Positions 28,363 through 38,589 of a DNA stretch of 64,000 nucleotides are shown piece after piece. Within the stretch, counting starts at the first letter, position 1; each line of letters opens with the position of its first letter. A program made the position numbers and the translations under genes. This stretch comes from Phocaeicola vulgatus ATCC 8482 (lineage in GTDB: Bacteria; Bacteroidota; Bacteroidia; Bacteroidales; Bacteroidaceae): the NCBI RefSeq assembly GCF_000012825.1, contig NC_009614.1, positions 4,526,001-4,590,000 on the forward strand, read 5' to 3'. The notes below the pieces were generated by a model that had not been told where the DNA came from, searched no databases, and was given only the letters and a program-made list of their open reading frames with translations.

Positions 28363-28962
28363 TTATATGAACATTTGACGGAGTAGATACTGCTTTTGAC
28401 CTATATAAAGATTTAATACTTTATGATTAATATCTATTTTGTCTTGAATTTTATCAAAAATAATTGCCTTCTGTTTTTGTTCAGAAATAGTGGGCAATGT
28501 TATTTTTAACTTTTCCAATGGAGTACGTACTATTTGCGGCTGTCCAGAGCCAGAAATAATACTATTGAAGTTATACGCAGAAAGATAATGATATAAATAT
28601 CTCTTACACACCTTATCTTGATACTTATCTGTATTTATCACCATTGCATTTCCAGTTATCCAAGACATTGGTTTTGTATAATTTACCATACCACAAGTAT
28701 TTCCACGGCAAGTTATACAAATTTGTTCCGTTTCATGATTGTAATCCTTATATTTGCCAATAATCCCATTTGCCCCATATACAAGAAAACCATCTTCTGT
28801 TAATTCTGTTGAAGATATTGTTTGCGGCTGATATATTTGTGCAATTTCGCTTAAATACACGTTATTGCCATAAACTCTTTGCATACAACATACTCTTAGT
28901 CCTTTGATTAAGGATTGTAAAGTTTGTAGGTCTGCGATTAGTAAACATTTGTTCGCACGCAA
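28363..28962 (-). pseudogene. Silent hsdS half cassette (second recognition domain)
   Basis: A 199-residue fragment of HsdS on the minus strand. It begins in the central helix (LQTLQSLIKGL), carries a recognition domain (NVYLSEIAQIY...GFLVYGANGIIGKY) and ends in the shared LRQMFI. There is no start signal. It lies tail to tail with the IS66-split cassette at 28370/28363 and head to head with the next cassette near 28904-28962. It is a spare second half for recombination into the expressed gene. Confidence 0.75.
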
Positions 28963-29542
28963 AGATTTGTTAGAAACTACTATATGCTTGTCGAATATTG
29001 CGACATTGAAAAATGATTACGCATTCCAGAGTGGCAAGTATAATGCACTGGGCAAATGGAAAATCCTCACAATAACAAATGTGTCTGGCGAGCGATATAT
29101 AAACGATGAAGATTACAATTGCATAATCAACTTGCCGAACGATATACAAGACCACCAAGTTTTAAAAGAAGGAGATATTTTAATCTCTCTTACGGGTAAT
29201 GTTGGGCGTGTTTCTCTTTGTAAGGATGGAGACTATTTGCTCAACCAACGAGTTGGTTTGTTACAACTTGCGAAAAATGTAAATCAAGAGTTTCTATATC
29301 AAATTTTATCTTCTCAAAGATTTGAAAATAGTATGATTGCTTGTGGTCAAGGTGCTGCCCAAATGAATATTGGCAAAGGGGATGTAGAAAGCTATGTATT
29401 ACCATATTCCTCGAATGTCAATAACATTCTTTTGGTCGCAAAAATATTACACTCATACGATGAGTACATCATTAATGAGCAGCGGAAACTAACATTGCTA
29501 ACCATGCAGAAGCAATATTTCCTTGCCCAGATGTTTATATGA
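28904..29542 (+). pseudogene. Silent hsdS half cassette in opposite orientation
   Basis: A 212-residue fragment on the plus strand. It begins near a central-helix remnant (SAISKHLFARKDLLE), carries a different recognition domain (CLSNIATLKNDYAFQSGKY...ITNVSGERYI) and ends in LAQMFI. Its end meets the expressed hsdS tail to tail within the near-palindrome CAGATGTTTATATGAACA (29529 onward). The first residues overlap the preceding cassette in antisense, so the head-to-head join looks like a past recombination point. Confidence 0.75.
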
Positions 29543-30620
29543 ACATCTGTTGCAATAGATATAGCTTTTGTTTCTGCATGACATTCTGTATTCTTTCTTC
29601 AATCTCGGCTTTTCTTTCAAGCGATGACAGAAAAGTTGAGATTTTTATTTGCCACTCAATTTTTGGTACTATTATTTTGAACATTGCCAAGTCTTTCTTC
29701 TGAATATTTGGTAAGCCAGAACCTATACGCAGTTTCATTATGGCATCCTCATTCGATTTAAGATAATGGTACAAGTACATATTATCCACCTTGTCTGCAA
29801 TGTTTTGAATGGAATAACAATGACCACCGCTCCAAAATGGTGAGGTGTTGAATTGTACATACCCACAAGAGTTTCCGCCCTCACTTATTGAAATAGTACT
29901 GGCTTCTACATTGTAATTGTCATAATAGCCAGATGGCTCTGTACCACCATTCATTACATAATAATTACCACTATCAGAGAGATTTTCCCCATTGATTTGT
30001 TTACCCTTAACAATGTCACATAGATCAGACAGTAGAACAGTAGAACCTTTTACGCTTTTGAAAAGTCTTTCTGAAATCGCAGACTTTAGTTTCTTCAAAT
30101 CCTCAATGATTTTGTTTTGGGTGGCAATACGCTCATCAAGCAAGCATAATAAGTTGACAATTTTATTTCTTTCGGATTCCTCGCCATATATTATTTTAAG
30201 CTTTTTAAGCATACTACCTGTAATGAGGGGTTGGCCTGATCCAAACACCAATCTATTTAAATTGTAATGCTGCAAATAATAATAGATGTAACGATTCCAT
30301 TCTTTTGCATTAATTATAAGGGTGTTATCAGTAACACCACATGGAATGGTTGTTATTTGTAACTGACCTGCGTTTGCTCCGACACGAGCAACAAGAACTA
30401 TTTCTTCATTATAGGAGGCTAGTCTTGTCATACCTATAATTCCTGTAGAACCATAAAGAGCAACTGTTCCATTACTCGTGGGCTTATCCTTGCCAGAGCA
30501 AATATTAGGTGCGATATATTGTAATTCAGTATTTTCCCACTCTCCACTAAACTCAGGGAATCTCAAATGGGGAACATTAAGGACTTTTTTATCTTTATTA
30601 TCTATTGCCATAGTTGTCAT
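29535..30620 (-). CDS. hsdS: Type I restriction-modification specificity subunit HsdS (expressed copy)
   Basis: A 361-residue HsdS with two target-recognition domains separated by the conserved helix LLDERIATQNKIIEDLKK (about residues 150-167) and a C-terminal conserved helix ending in LLQQMFI. It chooses the DNA sequence that HsdM methylates and HsdR attacks. It overlaps the rhuM-like stop by one base and is the last gene of the hsdR-hsdM-rhuM-hsdS operon. Its first 15 codons lie in the inverted repeat shared with 24677-24724. Confidence 0.92.
   Translation of the reverse strand: MTTMAIDNKDKKVLNVPHLRFPEFSGEWENTELQYIAPNICSGKDKPTSNGTVALYGSTGIIGMTRLASYNEEIVLVARVGANAGQLQITTIPCGVTDNTLIINAKEWNRYIYYYLQHYNLNRLVFGSGQPLITGSMLKKLKIIYGEESERNKIVNLLCLLDERIATQNKIIEDLKKLKSAISERLFKSVKGSTVLLSDLCDIVKGKQINGENLSDSGNYYVMNGGTEPSGYYDNYNVEASTISISEGGNSCGYVQFNTSPFWSGGHCYSIQNIADKVDNMYLYHYLKSNEDAIMKLRIGSGLPNIQKKDLAMFKIIVPKIEWQIKISTFLSSLERKAEIEERIQNVMQKQKLYLLQQMFI
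30531..30577 (-). repeat. Inverted repeat, expressed hsdS end
   Basis: This is the partner of 24677-24724. Together they bound a 5.9-kb invertible segment that holds every hsdS cassette. A second shared block, CCCAAAACAAAATCATTGAG, lies in the central helix (25203-25222 plus; 30121-30102 minus) and would allow exchange of only the second recognition domain. Confidence 0.75.
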
Positions 30621-32032
30621 TATTTTATAGGATTCAAGTCAAATGGAAGCAATGGTGTTTCATCATTACCCTCATTAAAACGGTCAAAATCCGATATGTA
30701 TGATTTGTCTTGAATCAGTTTATATTTTTCGTATTCGCTATAAGCCTTATCTCTTGCTTCCTCTTGTGTTACTTTTCCGGCTGTATCGCACGGCTCGTAA
30801 TCCATCGTTGCAAGATATTGTTGAAGGAACTTTTTCCAATCATCCATAGTTGAAACGATATGACGTGCAGCACGTGATTCTGCCATATCAAGAAAGGCAG
30901 TTGTGATAAGATTCAACTGGGACAATTCTGAATCTGACAGGTAATTTTTTGCGACGATGGTATCAGACTTTTGCACTCTTCCGTTAGGAGCTTTCTTCCA
31001 CGTGGTAAGCCCCATATAAGGTTGCTCAGAATCAGCTCGTTGATAGATAATTTCCGCTGCCGTATGATGGGTAACGGCAAGGTGCATCATATTCTGTACC
31101 ATCTTGAAGAACAACTTTGTATCTTCTGATTTCGGGTCATAATCCGCACTACATTCTGCATAAATGTCAGTTATCTTTTGGTAATATCTGCGCTCTGAGG
31201 TACGTATCTCACGAATACGCTCAAGCAAATCGTCAAAATAGTCTTTCCCGAAATGTTTGCCCTGTTTCAGTCTCTCATCATCAAGGGCATATCCTTTAAT
31301 GATAAACTCTTTCAGCACTGAAGTAGCCCAAATACGGAATTGAGTAGCTTGATAGCTGTTTACTCTATACCCCACCGCCACAATAGCATCGAGGTTGTAA
31401 AATAGCGGCATACGTTCCACTTCCCGGTCTCCTTCTGTTTGAACTATCCCAATTTTTCGGATAGTTGCCTCTTTGGAAAGTTCTCCTGTTTCGTAAATTT
31501 GTCCGAGATGATAATTTATAGTTCTGACATCAACTCCAAACAAGTCCGCCATTCTTTTTTGTGACATCCAGAATGTTTCGCTGTTGAAAATGACTTCTAC
31601 CCGTGCCTCCCCTTGTGCTGTTTTATACAACAATATATTAGAGCTTAGTGAATTATGCATAAGTTCTGCCATTGAGACAGATTGTGAGAAAAAGTCCCGT
31701 GCTTGTTGGACGAGCAACTTTTTACCATCAGCATTTTCCGCAATAATCATACATGCCATACGAGAGAGACGGAATATATTTACCTTGCGGAATGAGCCGT
31801 TTCCTATCTTGACCATATCAACCGCTTGGTTGAAATGTTCATCCACATTCATCCCTTTTTCTCCGGCTACTTTAATGGCTTTATCTATGACTCGTTGAAA
31901 TTTCCAATAAGCAGAATAGCCCATCGCACCACAAAGGTCACGGGAACTCCAGTATTCATTCCCGTTTTCATCCTTGCGGCATATATTCTCAAATGAAGGA
32001 GTCATCTGAGGTATGTTGTCATTTTCACCCAT
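30620..32032 (-). CDS. RhuM-family protein with Bro-N/DinD-like N terminus
   Basis: A 470-residue protein inside the type I operon. Residues about 25-60 (WSSRDLCGAMGYSAYWKFQRVI) look like the Bro-N/DinD region. From about residue 140 (VEVIFNSETFWMSQKRMADLFGVD) it follows the RhuM virulence-protein family. RhuM-like genes often sit between hsdM and hsdS in Bacteroides and other genera, but their role in restriction is not known. It is translationally coupled to hsdS and lies 18 nt after hsdM. Confidence 0.8.
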   Translation of the reverse strand: MGENDNIPQMTPSFENICRKDENGNEYWSSRDLCGAMGYSAYWKFQRVIDKAIKVAGEKGMNVDEHFNQAVDMVKIGNGSFRKVNIFRLSRMACMIIAENADGKKLLVQQARDFFSQSVSMAELMHNSLSSNILLYKTAQGEARVEVIFNSETFWMSQKRMADLFGVDVRTINYHLGQIYETGELSKEATIRKIGIVQTEGDREVERMPLFYNLDAIVAVGYRVNSYQATQFRIWATSVLKEFIIKGYALDDERLKQGKHFGKDYFDDLLERIREIRTSERRYYQKITDIYAECSADYDPKSEDTKLFFKMVQNMMHLAVTHHTAAEIIYQRADSEQPYMGLTTWKKAPNGRVQKSDTIVAKNYLSDSELSQLNLITTAFLDMAESRAARHIVSTMDDWKKFLQQYLATMDYEPCDTAGKVTQEEARDKAYSEYEKYKLIQDKSYISDFDRFNEGNDETPLLPFDLNPIK

Positions 32033-32050
32033 TGCTATTACTTTTCTGAA

Positions 32051-33604
32051 CTATTCTACCAGTCCCAATTCTTTCAGGTACACTTCAATCTCTTTGTTGA
32101 GTTCAGCACGTTTGGCTTCCAACTCCTTTATCTCTGCCATTACAGCCTTTATGTCGATAGGTTCTTCCTCTTCAAAGGTATCAACGTAACGTGGAATATT
32201 CAGATTGTAATCATTCTCGGCTATTTCTTGAAGAGAGGCAAGGTGACTGTACTTTTCTATTTCCTTGCGGTCACGATAAGTTTCGACAATCTTTTGGATA
32301 TGTTGCTCACGAAGTTTGTTCTGGGTCTTTACCTTTTCAAACTCCTTGCTTGCATCAATAAACAGAATATTGTCATCTTCCTTACGACATTTCTTGAAAA
32401 CAAGAATACAAGTCGGAATACTTGTACCATAGAAAATATTCGCAGGTAATCCTATAATGGCATCCACATAGTTTTTCTTTTCTATAAGGAAACGACGGAT
32501 AACTCCCTCCGCATTTCCTCGAAATAGTACACCATGCGGAGCAACACAAGCCATTGTACCACCCTCGTTCAAGTGATAAATCATGTGCAGAATAAATGCA
32601 TAATCGGCAGTCTTACGTGGTGCAAGCCGTCCTGCTTTGCTGAAACGATCATCAGTATTGAATTTGTCGGCAGCACTCCATTCGGCTGAGAACGGAGGAT
32701 TTGCAACCACTGCATCAAACTGAGTATCACCAAAAGCATCCCATTCAAGTGTATCACCATTTTCAATCTTGAAGTTGCTGAATCTGATGCCATGAAGCAA
32801 CATATTCATTCGGGCAAGGTTATAAGTTGTAGGATTCTTTTCCTGTCCATAAATATCAACTGCATTTCCAATATTAGCAGCACGAAGAAGCAACGAACCA
32901 CTACCGCAAGTAGGGTCATATACATTGCGTAAACGCTGGTGTCCGATGGAAACAATTTCTGCTAAGATACGGCTGACTTCCTGCGGAGTATAGAACTCTC
33001 CAGCCTTTTTTCCGGCTCCTGCGGCAAATTGCGAAATCATATATTCGTAAGCATCACCCAAAATATCAATCTCCTGTGATGCCTCTACTCCGAAGTCTAT
33101 ATCATCTAATGCAAGAAGCACGTTACTAACGAGCGTGTTTTTATCGTCGGCAGTCTTGCCCAATTTAGGTGATGCCAAGTCTATATCTGAAAACAATCCG
33201 CCAAAATCTTCTTCACTATCCTGTCCTAAAGTACTGTCTTCAATACGCTTCAATGAACGTTCAAGCATAGGCAAGATATTTTCTTTACGCTTGATAGCCT
33301 CTATTACAGACGAAAACAAGAATTTCGGTTCTATGAAATAGCCGATATTCTCCAAGCATTGGTTCTTTGCTTCCTCTTGAAGTTCCACCGCATCGGCATC
33401 ATCCATTTTCCACAATTCCTTAAAGGTTATTTCATCATCCACCAAGGCATTGTTGGCATACTTCTCTATTTTTTCCGACAAGTACTTATAGAAGATGAAA
33501 CCTAATGTAAAATACATAAAGTCACTTGCCGACATATTGCCACGCAAACGATTTGCAACCTCCCAAAGTTGGTCACGGAGTTTCTGCTGTAATTCTTCGC
33601 TCAT
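32051..33604 (-). CDS. hsdM: Type I restriction-modification methyltransferase HsdM
   Basis: A 517-residue N6-adenine methyltransferase. It has an N-terminal HsdM helical domain, the AdoMet motif DPTCGSGSLLLRA and the catalytic NPPF in AVVANPPFSAEW. It makes the host modification with HsdS and is needed for restriction with HsdR. It starts 6 nt after hsdR on the same strand. Confidence 0.95.
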   Translation of the reverse strand: MSEELQQKLRDQLWEVANRLRGNMSASDFMYFTLGFIFYKYLSEKIEKYANNALVDDEITFKELWKMDDADAVELQEEAKNQCLENIGYFIEPKFLFSSVIEAIKRKENILPMLERSLKRIEDSTLGQDSEEDFGGLFSDIDLASPKLGKTADDKNTLVSNVLLALDDIDFGVEASQEIDILGDAYEYMISQFAAGAGKKAGEFYTPQEVSRILAEIVSIGHQRLRNVYDPTCGSGSLLLRAANIGNAVDIYGQEKNPTTYNLARMNMLLHGIRFSNFKIENGDTLEWDAFGDTQFDAVVANPPFSAEWSAADKFNTDDRFSKAGRLAPRKTADYAFILHMIYHLNEGGTMACVAPHGVLFRGNAEGVIRRFLIEKKNYVDAIIGLPANIFYGTSIPTCILVFKKCRKEDDNILFIDASKEFEKVKTQNKLREQHIQKIVETYRDRKEIEKYSHLASLQEIAENDYNLNIPRYVDTFEEEEPIDIKAVMAEIKELEAKRAELNKEIEVYLKELGLVE

Positions 33605-33610
33605 AATATC

Positions 33611-36439
33611 TTATTCCCAATTAAACGTTTTTATAATACTACGCAATCTTTCCATTATTCTCGTCAAAGCCTTTCGGGTTTTGATAAGACCGAGATGCTT
33701 CTCTTTCAATGCCTTTTGTATAATTTCAGGCTGTTCTTTTTGTAAATAGTCATACTCTTTTATGTAAAGATTAAGCACTTCGGCAGAAATTTGTTCATCA
33801 TCCGCCAAATCACTCACAGCCTTATTGCGTTCTGACACAATATATTGGTTCAAACGTTCCTCTAATTCATTTGTTCCATCTGCTCTATTGCGCCCATTCA
33901 TGAAGTTTTCCTTGTCTTCATCTACATTCTTTTGAATAAAGCCGTCGATGAGTTTTGCTTTGCCTCGCATTCCAGCATCCTTAATCATTGTATCAAGGAT
34001 ATGCTTGCGCTTTTCTGAATAATCATCGCTATATGGGTCAAGTTCCGCAATGAGTTCAAGAATATACGCTACATTGATAATATCACTATGCAGAAGTTCA
34101 AGACAGAAATCAATGTCTTCCAGCCCTTGACTATTGCCATATGGAACAGGATCTTCCGCAACAGTTGACTGTGTAGCAGGTGGGTCAATAAAACCAACCG
34201 TAATGTCGAGGTATTTACTCTTATAATCATTAAACTGCTGTTCGGTCATACCGAGGTCTTCAGCATCCTCGCTGTAATCTTCGTATATCTGGATTTCTGC
34301 ATGTTTACGGATAATGTCTCTGAACGCAAGTACAAAATTCTTCTTGTCATTTTCACTTTGCAGAAGGTCTATACTACTTGGCGTTGGATATTTTTGCAGA
34401 AAATCTGTTGCCAAACCCTTGTACTCATGCTTAACTTTTTCAAACGGAGGACGTACTATATCTTCAGGATTGTCGGAATTGCTAAACAGTTTTATAGACG
34501 TATCAACATTGTTTTTCAGATCACGGAAGCATACGATTTTACCGAATCGTTTCTTCTCGTTCAACACTCGGTTGGTACGACTGAATGCTTGCAGCAAACC
34601 GTGATATTCCATATTCTTATCCACATAAAGTGTGTTCAGTTTTTTACTGTCAAAACCAGTAAGGAACATTCCCACGACAAGACAAAGGTCAAGCGGTTTC
34701 ATATCCGCTTTCTTCTTTTTCATGCGCAGGTTGATGTCATCATAGTAAGCACGAAAGTTCTCTGTTGTAAAAGATGTGCCGTAGTTTTCATTATAATCAT
34801 CCATAATGGATTGTAGTTCATCTGCTTCGCCCACACTTTCGCTGACATATTTTCCCGTACCCATACCAGTCTGTTCATCATCTTGACTATTATTGGCTGC
34901 GTATGTAAATACTGCACCTATACGGATTTTAGGATTCAATGATTTGAAAATCTTGTAATAGCGGATAAGCATAGGAACAGACTGTACAGCAAACAATGCG
35001 TCAAACTCTCCATCAAATGTAGATTTATTGAAGTTGTTAAGGATAAATCTTGCAATCTCCTCCATACGAGTTTGGTTATCGTTATCTACAATCTCGTTAC
35101 CATGATAATACTCCACTAGGAAACCAAGCACATTTTCATCAGCAATAGCATCTTTGATGAGATATTTATGAAGACAATTGCCGAAAATTTCTTTTGTCGT
35201 ATGTCCATCCACTGCATTTTCGGTAAAGATAGGTGTTCCCGTAAAACCAAAAATCTGGGCATTATCAAAGAACTTCATAATCTTTTTATGGCTATCCCCA
35301 AAATGACTACGGTGACACTCATCAAAAATCATCACGATGCGTGAATGACGGATAGCGTCAATCTTGTTGCTATACCACGTCTTACTAACTGCCGCATTAA
35401 GTTTTTGAATGGTGGTTATGATGATTTTGGAATTGCTTTGAAGTCGCTTCACGAGTTCATCCGTATTGTCGGTACTATCCACTGCACCCGGCTCAAAAGC
35501 CTCGTATTCCGATTGCGTCTGAGTATCGAGATCATGACGGTCAACAACAAACATCACCTTATCCACATCATCCAATTCTGATACAAGTTGTGCAGCCTTG
35601 AATGAGGTCAATGTTTTTCCGGCACCTGTTGTATGCCAGATATAACCATTATCATTGGAGTTTTGTACACGATCCAAAATCTTCTCTACCGCATAGAATT
35701 GGTAAGGACGAAGTACCATCAAGCACTTGTCGCCCTCATGCAGCACAATATACTTTCCTATGATTTTGCCAAGCGTACATTTTTCCAAGAAGAATACGGC
35801 AAACTTGTCCAATTCATTGAACGGATGATTGGCGGCATCTGTCCAGTTGAATGTGAACTTATACCCACTATTTGGATTATTGGCAAAATAGCGAGTGTTA
35901 ACGCCATTGGATATAACAAACAACTGGATATAATCAAACAATCCGTGAAACGAAGTCTTGTGATAACGCTGTATTTGGTTGTATGCCTGTTTAAGTTCCA
36001 CGCCACGACGTTTCAATTCAATCTGCACAAGTGGCAAACCATTGATTAGGATCGTCATATCATAACGGCATTTTTTACGTCCTTCCACTGTGATTTGGTT
36101 GGAAACCTGAAATTCATTCTGACACCACTGTTGCCTATTTAGAAATTCCACCCATATACGCTGTCCATCAGCCGTATCAAGCGGATATAAATCACGGAGT
36201 TTCTTTGCCTTTTCAAAGCGAGTACCACCTTCAAGGTATATGAGAATCTTCTCAAACTCTTCTGTCGTAAACTCATTGCGTCCATATTCCTCCAGCCGTT
36301 TGCGGTTATGAACCTCCAACTGCCGCTTGAAATTGGCATACAAATTATCCTCTTCTACAATTTGGACATATTCATAGTCCATTTGTTGAAGAGTGGTTAT
36401 CAGTCCGGCTTCCAATGCCGCTTCACTTTGTGTTGACAT
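33611..36439 (-). CDS. hsdR: Type I restriction endonuclease HsdR
   Basis: The 942-residue motor-nuclease subunit. An N-terminal PD-(D/E)xK nuclease region contains YDMTILINGLPLVQIELKRRG. The helicase follows, with Walker A WHTTGAGKTLTSF, the DEAD-like MIFDECHRSHFG and motif VI region LLQAFSRTNRVL. The EcoR124-like C-terminal domain completes it. First gene of the operon, 117 nt downstream of an XRE regulator on the same strand. Confidence 0.95.
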   Translation of the reverse strand: MSTQSEAALEAGLITTLQQMDYEYVQIVEEDNLYANFKRQLEVHNRKRLEEYGRNEFTTEEFEKILIYLEGGTRFEKAKKLRDLYPLDTADGQRIWVEFLNRQQWCQNEFQVSNQITVEGRKKCRYDMTILINGLPLVQIELKRRGVELKQAYNQIQRYHKTSFHGLFDYIQLFVISNGVNTRYFANNPNSGYKFTFNWTDAANHPFNELDKFAVFFLEKCTLGKIIGKYIVLHEGDKCLMVLRPYQFYAVEKILDRVQNSNDNGYIWHTTGAGKTLTSFKAAQLVSELDDVDKVMFVVDRHDLDTQTQSEYEAFEPGAVDSTDNTDELVKRLQSNSKIIITTIQKLNAAVSKTWYSNKIDAIRHSRIVMIFDECHRSHFGDSHKKIMKFFDNAQIFGFTGTPIFTENAVDGHTTKEIFGNCLHKYLIKDAIADENVLGFLVEYYHGNEIVDNDNQTRMEEIARFILNNFNKSTFDGEFDALFAVQSVPMLIRYYKIFKSLNPKIRIGAVFTYAANNSQDDEQTGMGTGKYVSESVGEADELQSIMDDYNENYGTSFTTENFRAYYDDINLRMKKKKADMKPLDLCLVVGMFLTGFDSKKLNTLYVDKNMEYHGLLQAFSRTNRVLNEKKRFGKIVCFRDLKNNVDTSIKLFSNSDNPEDIVRPPFEKVKHEYKGLATDFLQKYPTPSSIDLLQSENDKKNFVLAFRDIIRKHAEIQIYEDYSEDAEDLGMTEQQFNDYKSKYLDITVGFIDPPATQSTVAEDPVPYGNSQGLEDIDFCLELLHSDIINVAYILELIAELDPYSDDYSEKRKHILDTMIKDAGMRGKAKLIDGFIQKNVDEDKENFMNGRNRADGTNELEERLNQYIVSERNKAVSDLADDEQISAEVLNLYIKEYDYLQKEQPEIIQKALKEKHLGLIKTRKALTRIMERLRSIIKTFNWE

Positions 36440-36555
36440 ATCCTTGCCCTATTATGAGTAGTTACTACTTATGCTATTAGTATTCTGACATCCAATACCT
36501 TTTCGATTTTACATAGATTGCAAATGCATCTAAAACCATCAAATCGATTCAGGTT

Positions 36556-36765
36556 CTATTGCAGTCTTTCTTTTTTATCGGTTATTAAATCCTTCAAATC
36601 AACTTGTAGAATCTCGGCAATCCGCTGGAGCGTTTCCAAATTAGGTTGAATCCTATTGCAAGCATAAGCATTGACCATGCTAAAACTCTTATCCAATTGT
36701 TTGGCTAACCACGTTTGAGAAATGCCTTTTTCCGAAAGGACTGCCTTTATTCTATTCAGTTTCAT
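36556..36765 (-). CDS. XRE-family regulator of the type I locus
   Basis: A 69-residue Cro/C1-type helix-turn-helix protein (KGISQTWLAKQLDKSFSMVNAYACNR). It lies upstream of hsdR on the same strand and probably controls the operon, acting like a controller protein that delays restriction. Its promoter (TATATTTG, 36795-36788) carries the palindrome CGAATTATATTCG at 36797-36809, a likely autoregulatory site. Confidence 0.8.
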   Translation of the reverse strand: MKLNRIKAVLSEKGISQTWLAKQLDKSFSMVNAYACNRIQPNLETLQRIAEILQVDLKDLITDKKERLQ

Positions 36766-36787
36766 TCTTTAATACGATTTTATAGTG

Positions 36788-36836
36788 CAAATATAGCGAA
36801 TTATATTCGATAATTGTGATTATTTTTGTACTTTTG
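36788..36836. promoter_or_regulatory. Divergent promoters with shared palindrome
   Basis: TATATTTG (36795-36788, minus) serves the XRE/hsd side and TACTTTTG (36829-36836, plus) serves the GHKL operon. The palindrome CGAATTATATTCG (36797-36809) lies between them, so one regulator could act on both sides. No convincing -33 element is visible for either. Confidence 0.55.
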
Positions 36837-36869
36837 CACCTACAAGGTAAATAACTTGGATTCACGCAT

Positions 36870-38234
36870 ATGACAGCCAAAGATAGAAGTAGATTACATC
36901 GAGGTTATAAACGCTTCTTACGTCAGCTAAAAACAAAGAGACAAAAAAGAAGAAAGGCTCAAATCCTATGCGAAGAGAATGCCCGCTATAATAGGAAAAA
37001 TGGCGTGATTCTCTCCGTAGATCAATTGTTGTCTAACACACTTTCTCCAAGTGTTTCGTATCTACTTAACTGCATAAGCAGTCCTCTTAATTACGAATTG
37101 ATAAATAAAGAGAATAATAACACTAATTGTTATGTTGAAATACCAAGACTTTTTTCTCTAATTGAAAATCCCCAAGAAAGTTATTCCGCAATCAGAAAAC
37201 TGATAGTTTTGTCTTTATTTTCAAACTATCCAGAAATATTCATTGACTATACCAAATGTGATGAATTCACTCTTGAGGCTCAAGTTTTGTTAGACTTAAT
37301 ACTTAAGGATATATTTAGGTTTTACAATAGATGTCGAAAGAAAAAGCGCTTTAAAAAGTACGCAAAAAGGATTACAGACAGATCTACTAGGGGAAGTTCC
37401 ATAAGAACCATGTTATTTTCCGTAGGTTCTTTAGCAATTCATGCAAAAAAACAAATAGAGTTTTCTCATGTTGTTCCGTATAATCTTTGCATTCATCGTT
37501 CTGAAGTTGATACTATTCGACAAGCAGAAATGAAGGACATAGACACAACTACTTTATCTGACTATGTTGATACTTGTTTGTCAAAAATGGGTCGTAATTT
37601 AGAAGATGAGCAAATAGATGATTTATGTACCGTTATTGGAGAAATTCTCATTAATGCAGAAGAACATTCTTCTACGAAATGTCGCTATTCGATAGGATAT
37701 TTTGAAGAACAAGAAATAGATGGAGAAAAAGTTGGAGTATTCCAACTAGTCATAATGAATTTAGGAATGTCGATTTACGAGAAATTCAAAGATGAAAATT
37801 GCCCAAATCCTATTATATCTGATAAGATGAAGGAGTTGTCAAAACAATACACACACAAAGGATTCCTAAAAAAGAAAGAATTTGAAGAAGAAACTTTATG
37901 GACACTATATTCTCTACAAGATGGAGTTACTTCAGTATCCCCAGAAAAATATAAAAATAGAGGAAATGGCTCTTTGCGCTTTATCGAAAGTTTTTACAAC
38001 TTAAAAGGTTGCAACGCATCAAAATTATCAAAGATGACGTTACAATCGGGAAAAGCAAATATTGTATTTGACGGTAAATATCCAGTAACAGAATCTATGG
38101 TAAAAGGAGAAAAATATAGAGTCCTTACATTTAACAGCTCTGGAAATATTGAAGACAAACCTGATAATAAATACGTTAAATGTAGCGAGTTCTTTTTCCC
38201 TGGCACATTTATTCACGCATATATATATTTATAA
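36870..38234 (+). CDS. GHKL ATPase-domain protein with STAS-like segment
   Basis: A 454-residue soluble protein. A very basic N terminus (residues 1-45) is followed by a STAS-like stretch, PEIFIDYTKCDEFTLEAQVL (121-140). A histidine-kinase-type ATPase domain comes next: its N box is IGEILINAEEHSS (256-268, with E258, N262 and H266), and a G-box-like NRGNGSLRFIESF lies near residue 370. No histidine-phosphotransfer domain is visible, so it may be an ATP-gated switch of the anti-sigma (SpoIIAB-like) kind rather than a sensor kinase. It is first in a tight three-gene operon and I know no name for that arrangement. Confidence 0.65.
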   Translation: MTAKDRSRLHRGYKRFLRQLKTKRQKRRKAQILCEENARYNRKNGVILSVDQLLSNTLSPSVSYLLNCISSPLNYELINKENNNTNCYVEIPRLFSLIENPQESYSAIRKLIVLSLFSNYPEIFIDYTKCDEFTLEAQVLLDLILKDIFRFYNRCRKKKRFKKYAKRITDRSTRGSSIRTMLFSVGSLAIHAKKQIEFSHVVPYNLCIHRSEVDTIRQAEMKDIDTTTLSDYVDTCLSKMGRNLEDEQIDDLCTVIGEILINAEEHSSTKCRYSIGYFEEQEIDGEKVGVFQLVIMNLGMSIYEKFKDENCPNPIISDKMKELSKQYTHKGFLKKKEFEEETLWTLYSLQDGVTSVSPEKYKNRGNGSLRFIESFYNLKGCNASKLSKMTLQSGKANIVFDGKYPVTESMVKGEKYRVLTFNSSGNIEDKPDNKYVKCSEFFFPGTFIHAYIYL

Positions 38235-38236
38235 TT

Positions 38237-38587
38237 ATGAAACAAAGTAAAGATAATATTATCAATTTAGAAGACTTTAGGGTCAAACGTGGCAATATTG
38301 TTTCTAAGGTTTTCACAGGTAGAGATCGAGGAGTCTATGTGAGAGAAAACTCACATATTGATGATATTGATTCTAAATATGAAACAATAGAGATCATTAT
38401 TCCCGAAAATATCAAATCTATCAACCCCTCATTTTTTGAGGAGTTATTCAGAAATGTTGTCACAAAACATGGTAGGGATGAGTTTATGAACAAATACAAA
38501 TTCCGTTCTTTGGGAACTTATAAATACGAAAGGACGTTATCAGAAGCCATTCAACGAATATTAAGAAATAACACTGCAATTGGATAA
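38237..38587 (+). CDS. DUF4325 STAS-like protein
   Basis: A 116-residue protein whose C-terminal half (PSFFEELFRNVVTKHGRDEF) matches the STAS-like alpha domain DUF4325. It starts 2 nt after the GHKL gene. A GHKL ATPase beside a STAS protein recalls anti-sigma factor and antagonist pairs (SpoIIAB/SpoIIAA), which suggests they bind each other. The target is unknown. Confidence 0.65.
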   Translation: MKQSKDNIINLEDFRVKRGNIVSKVFTGRDRGVYVRENSHIDDIDSKYETIEIIIPENIKSINPSFFEELFRNVVTKHGRDEFMNKYKFRSLGTYKYERTLSEAIQRILRNNTAIG

Positions 38588-38589
38588 TT

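Larger units (their letters stand above)
24677..28370 (+). pseudogene. Silent hsdS specificity gene split by IS66
   Basis: Removing the IS66 element (25508-28083) and one copy of its 8-bp target duplication restores a two-domain HsdS. The first target-recognition half runs from LRFPEFSGEWEM, the central conserved helix is LLDKRIATQNKIIEKLQ, and the second half ends in the common LRQMFI. The gene has no ATG (its first codon in the repeat is TTG) and no promoter, so it is a storage copy. The IS lies within the second recognition domain and would break any HsdS made from that half. Confidence 0.8.
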
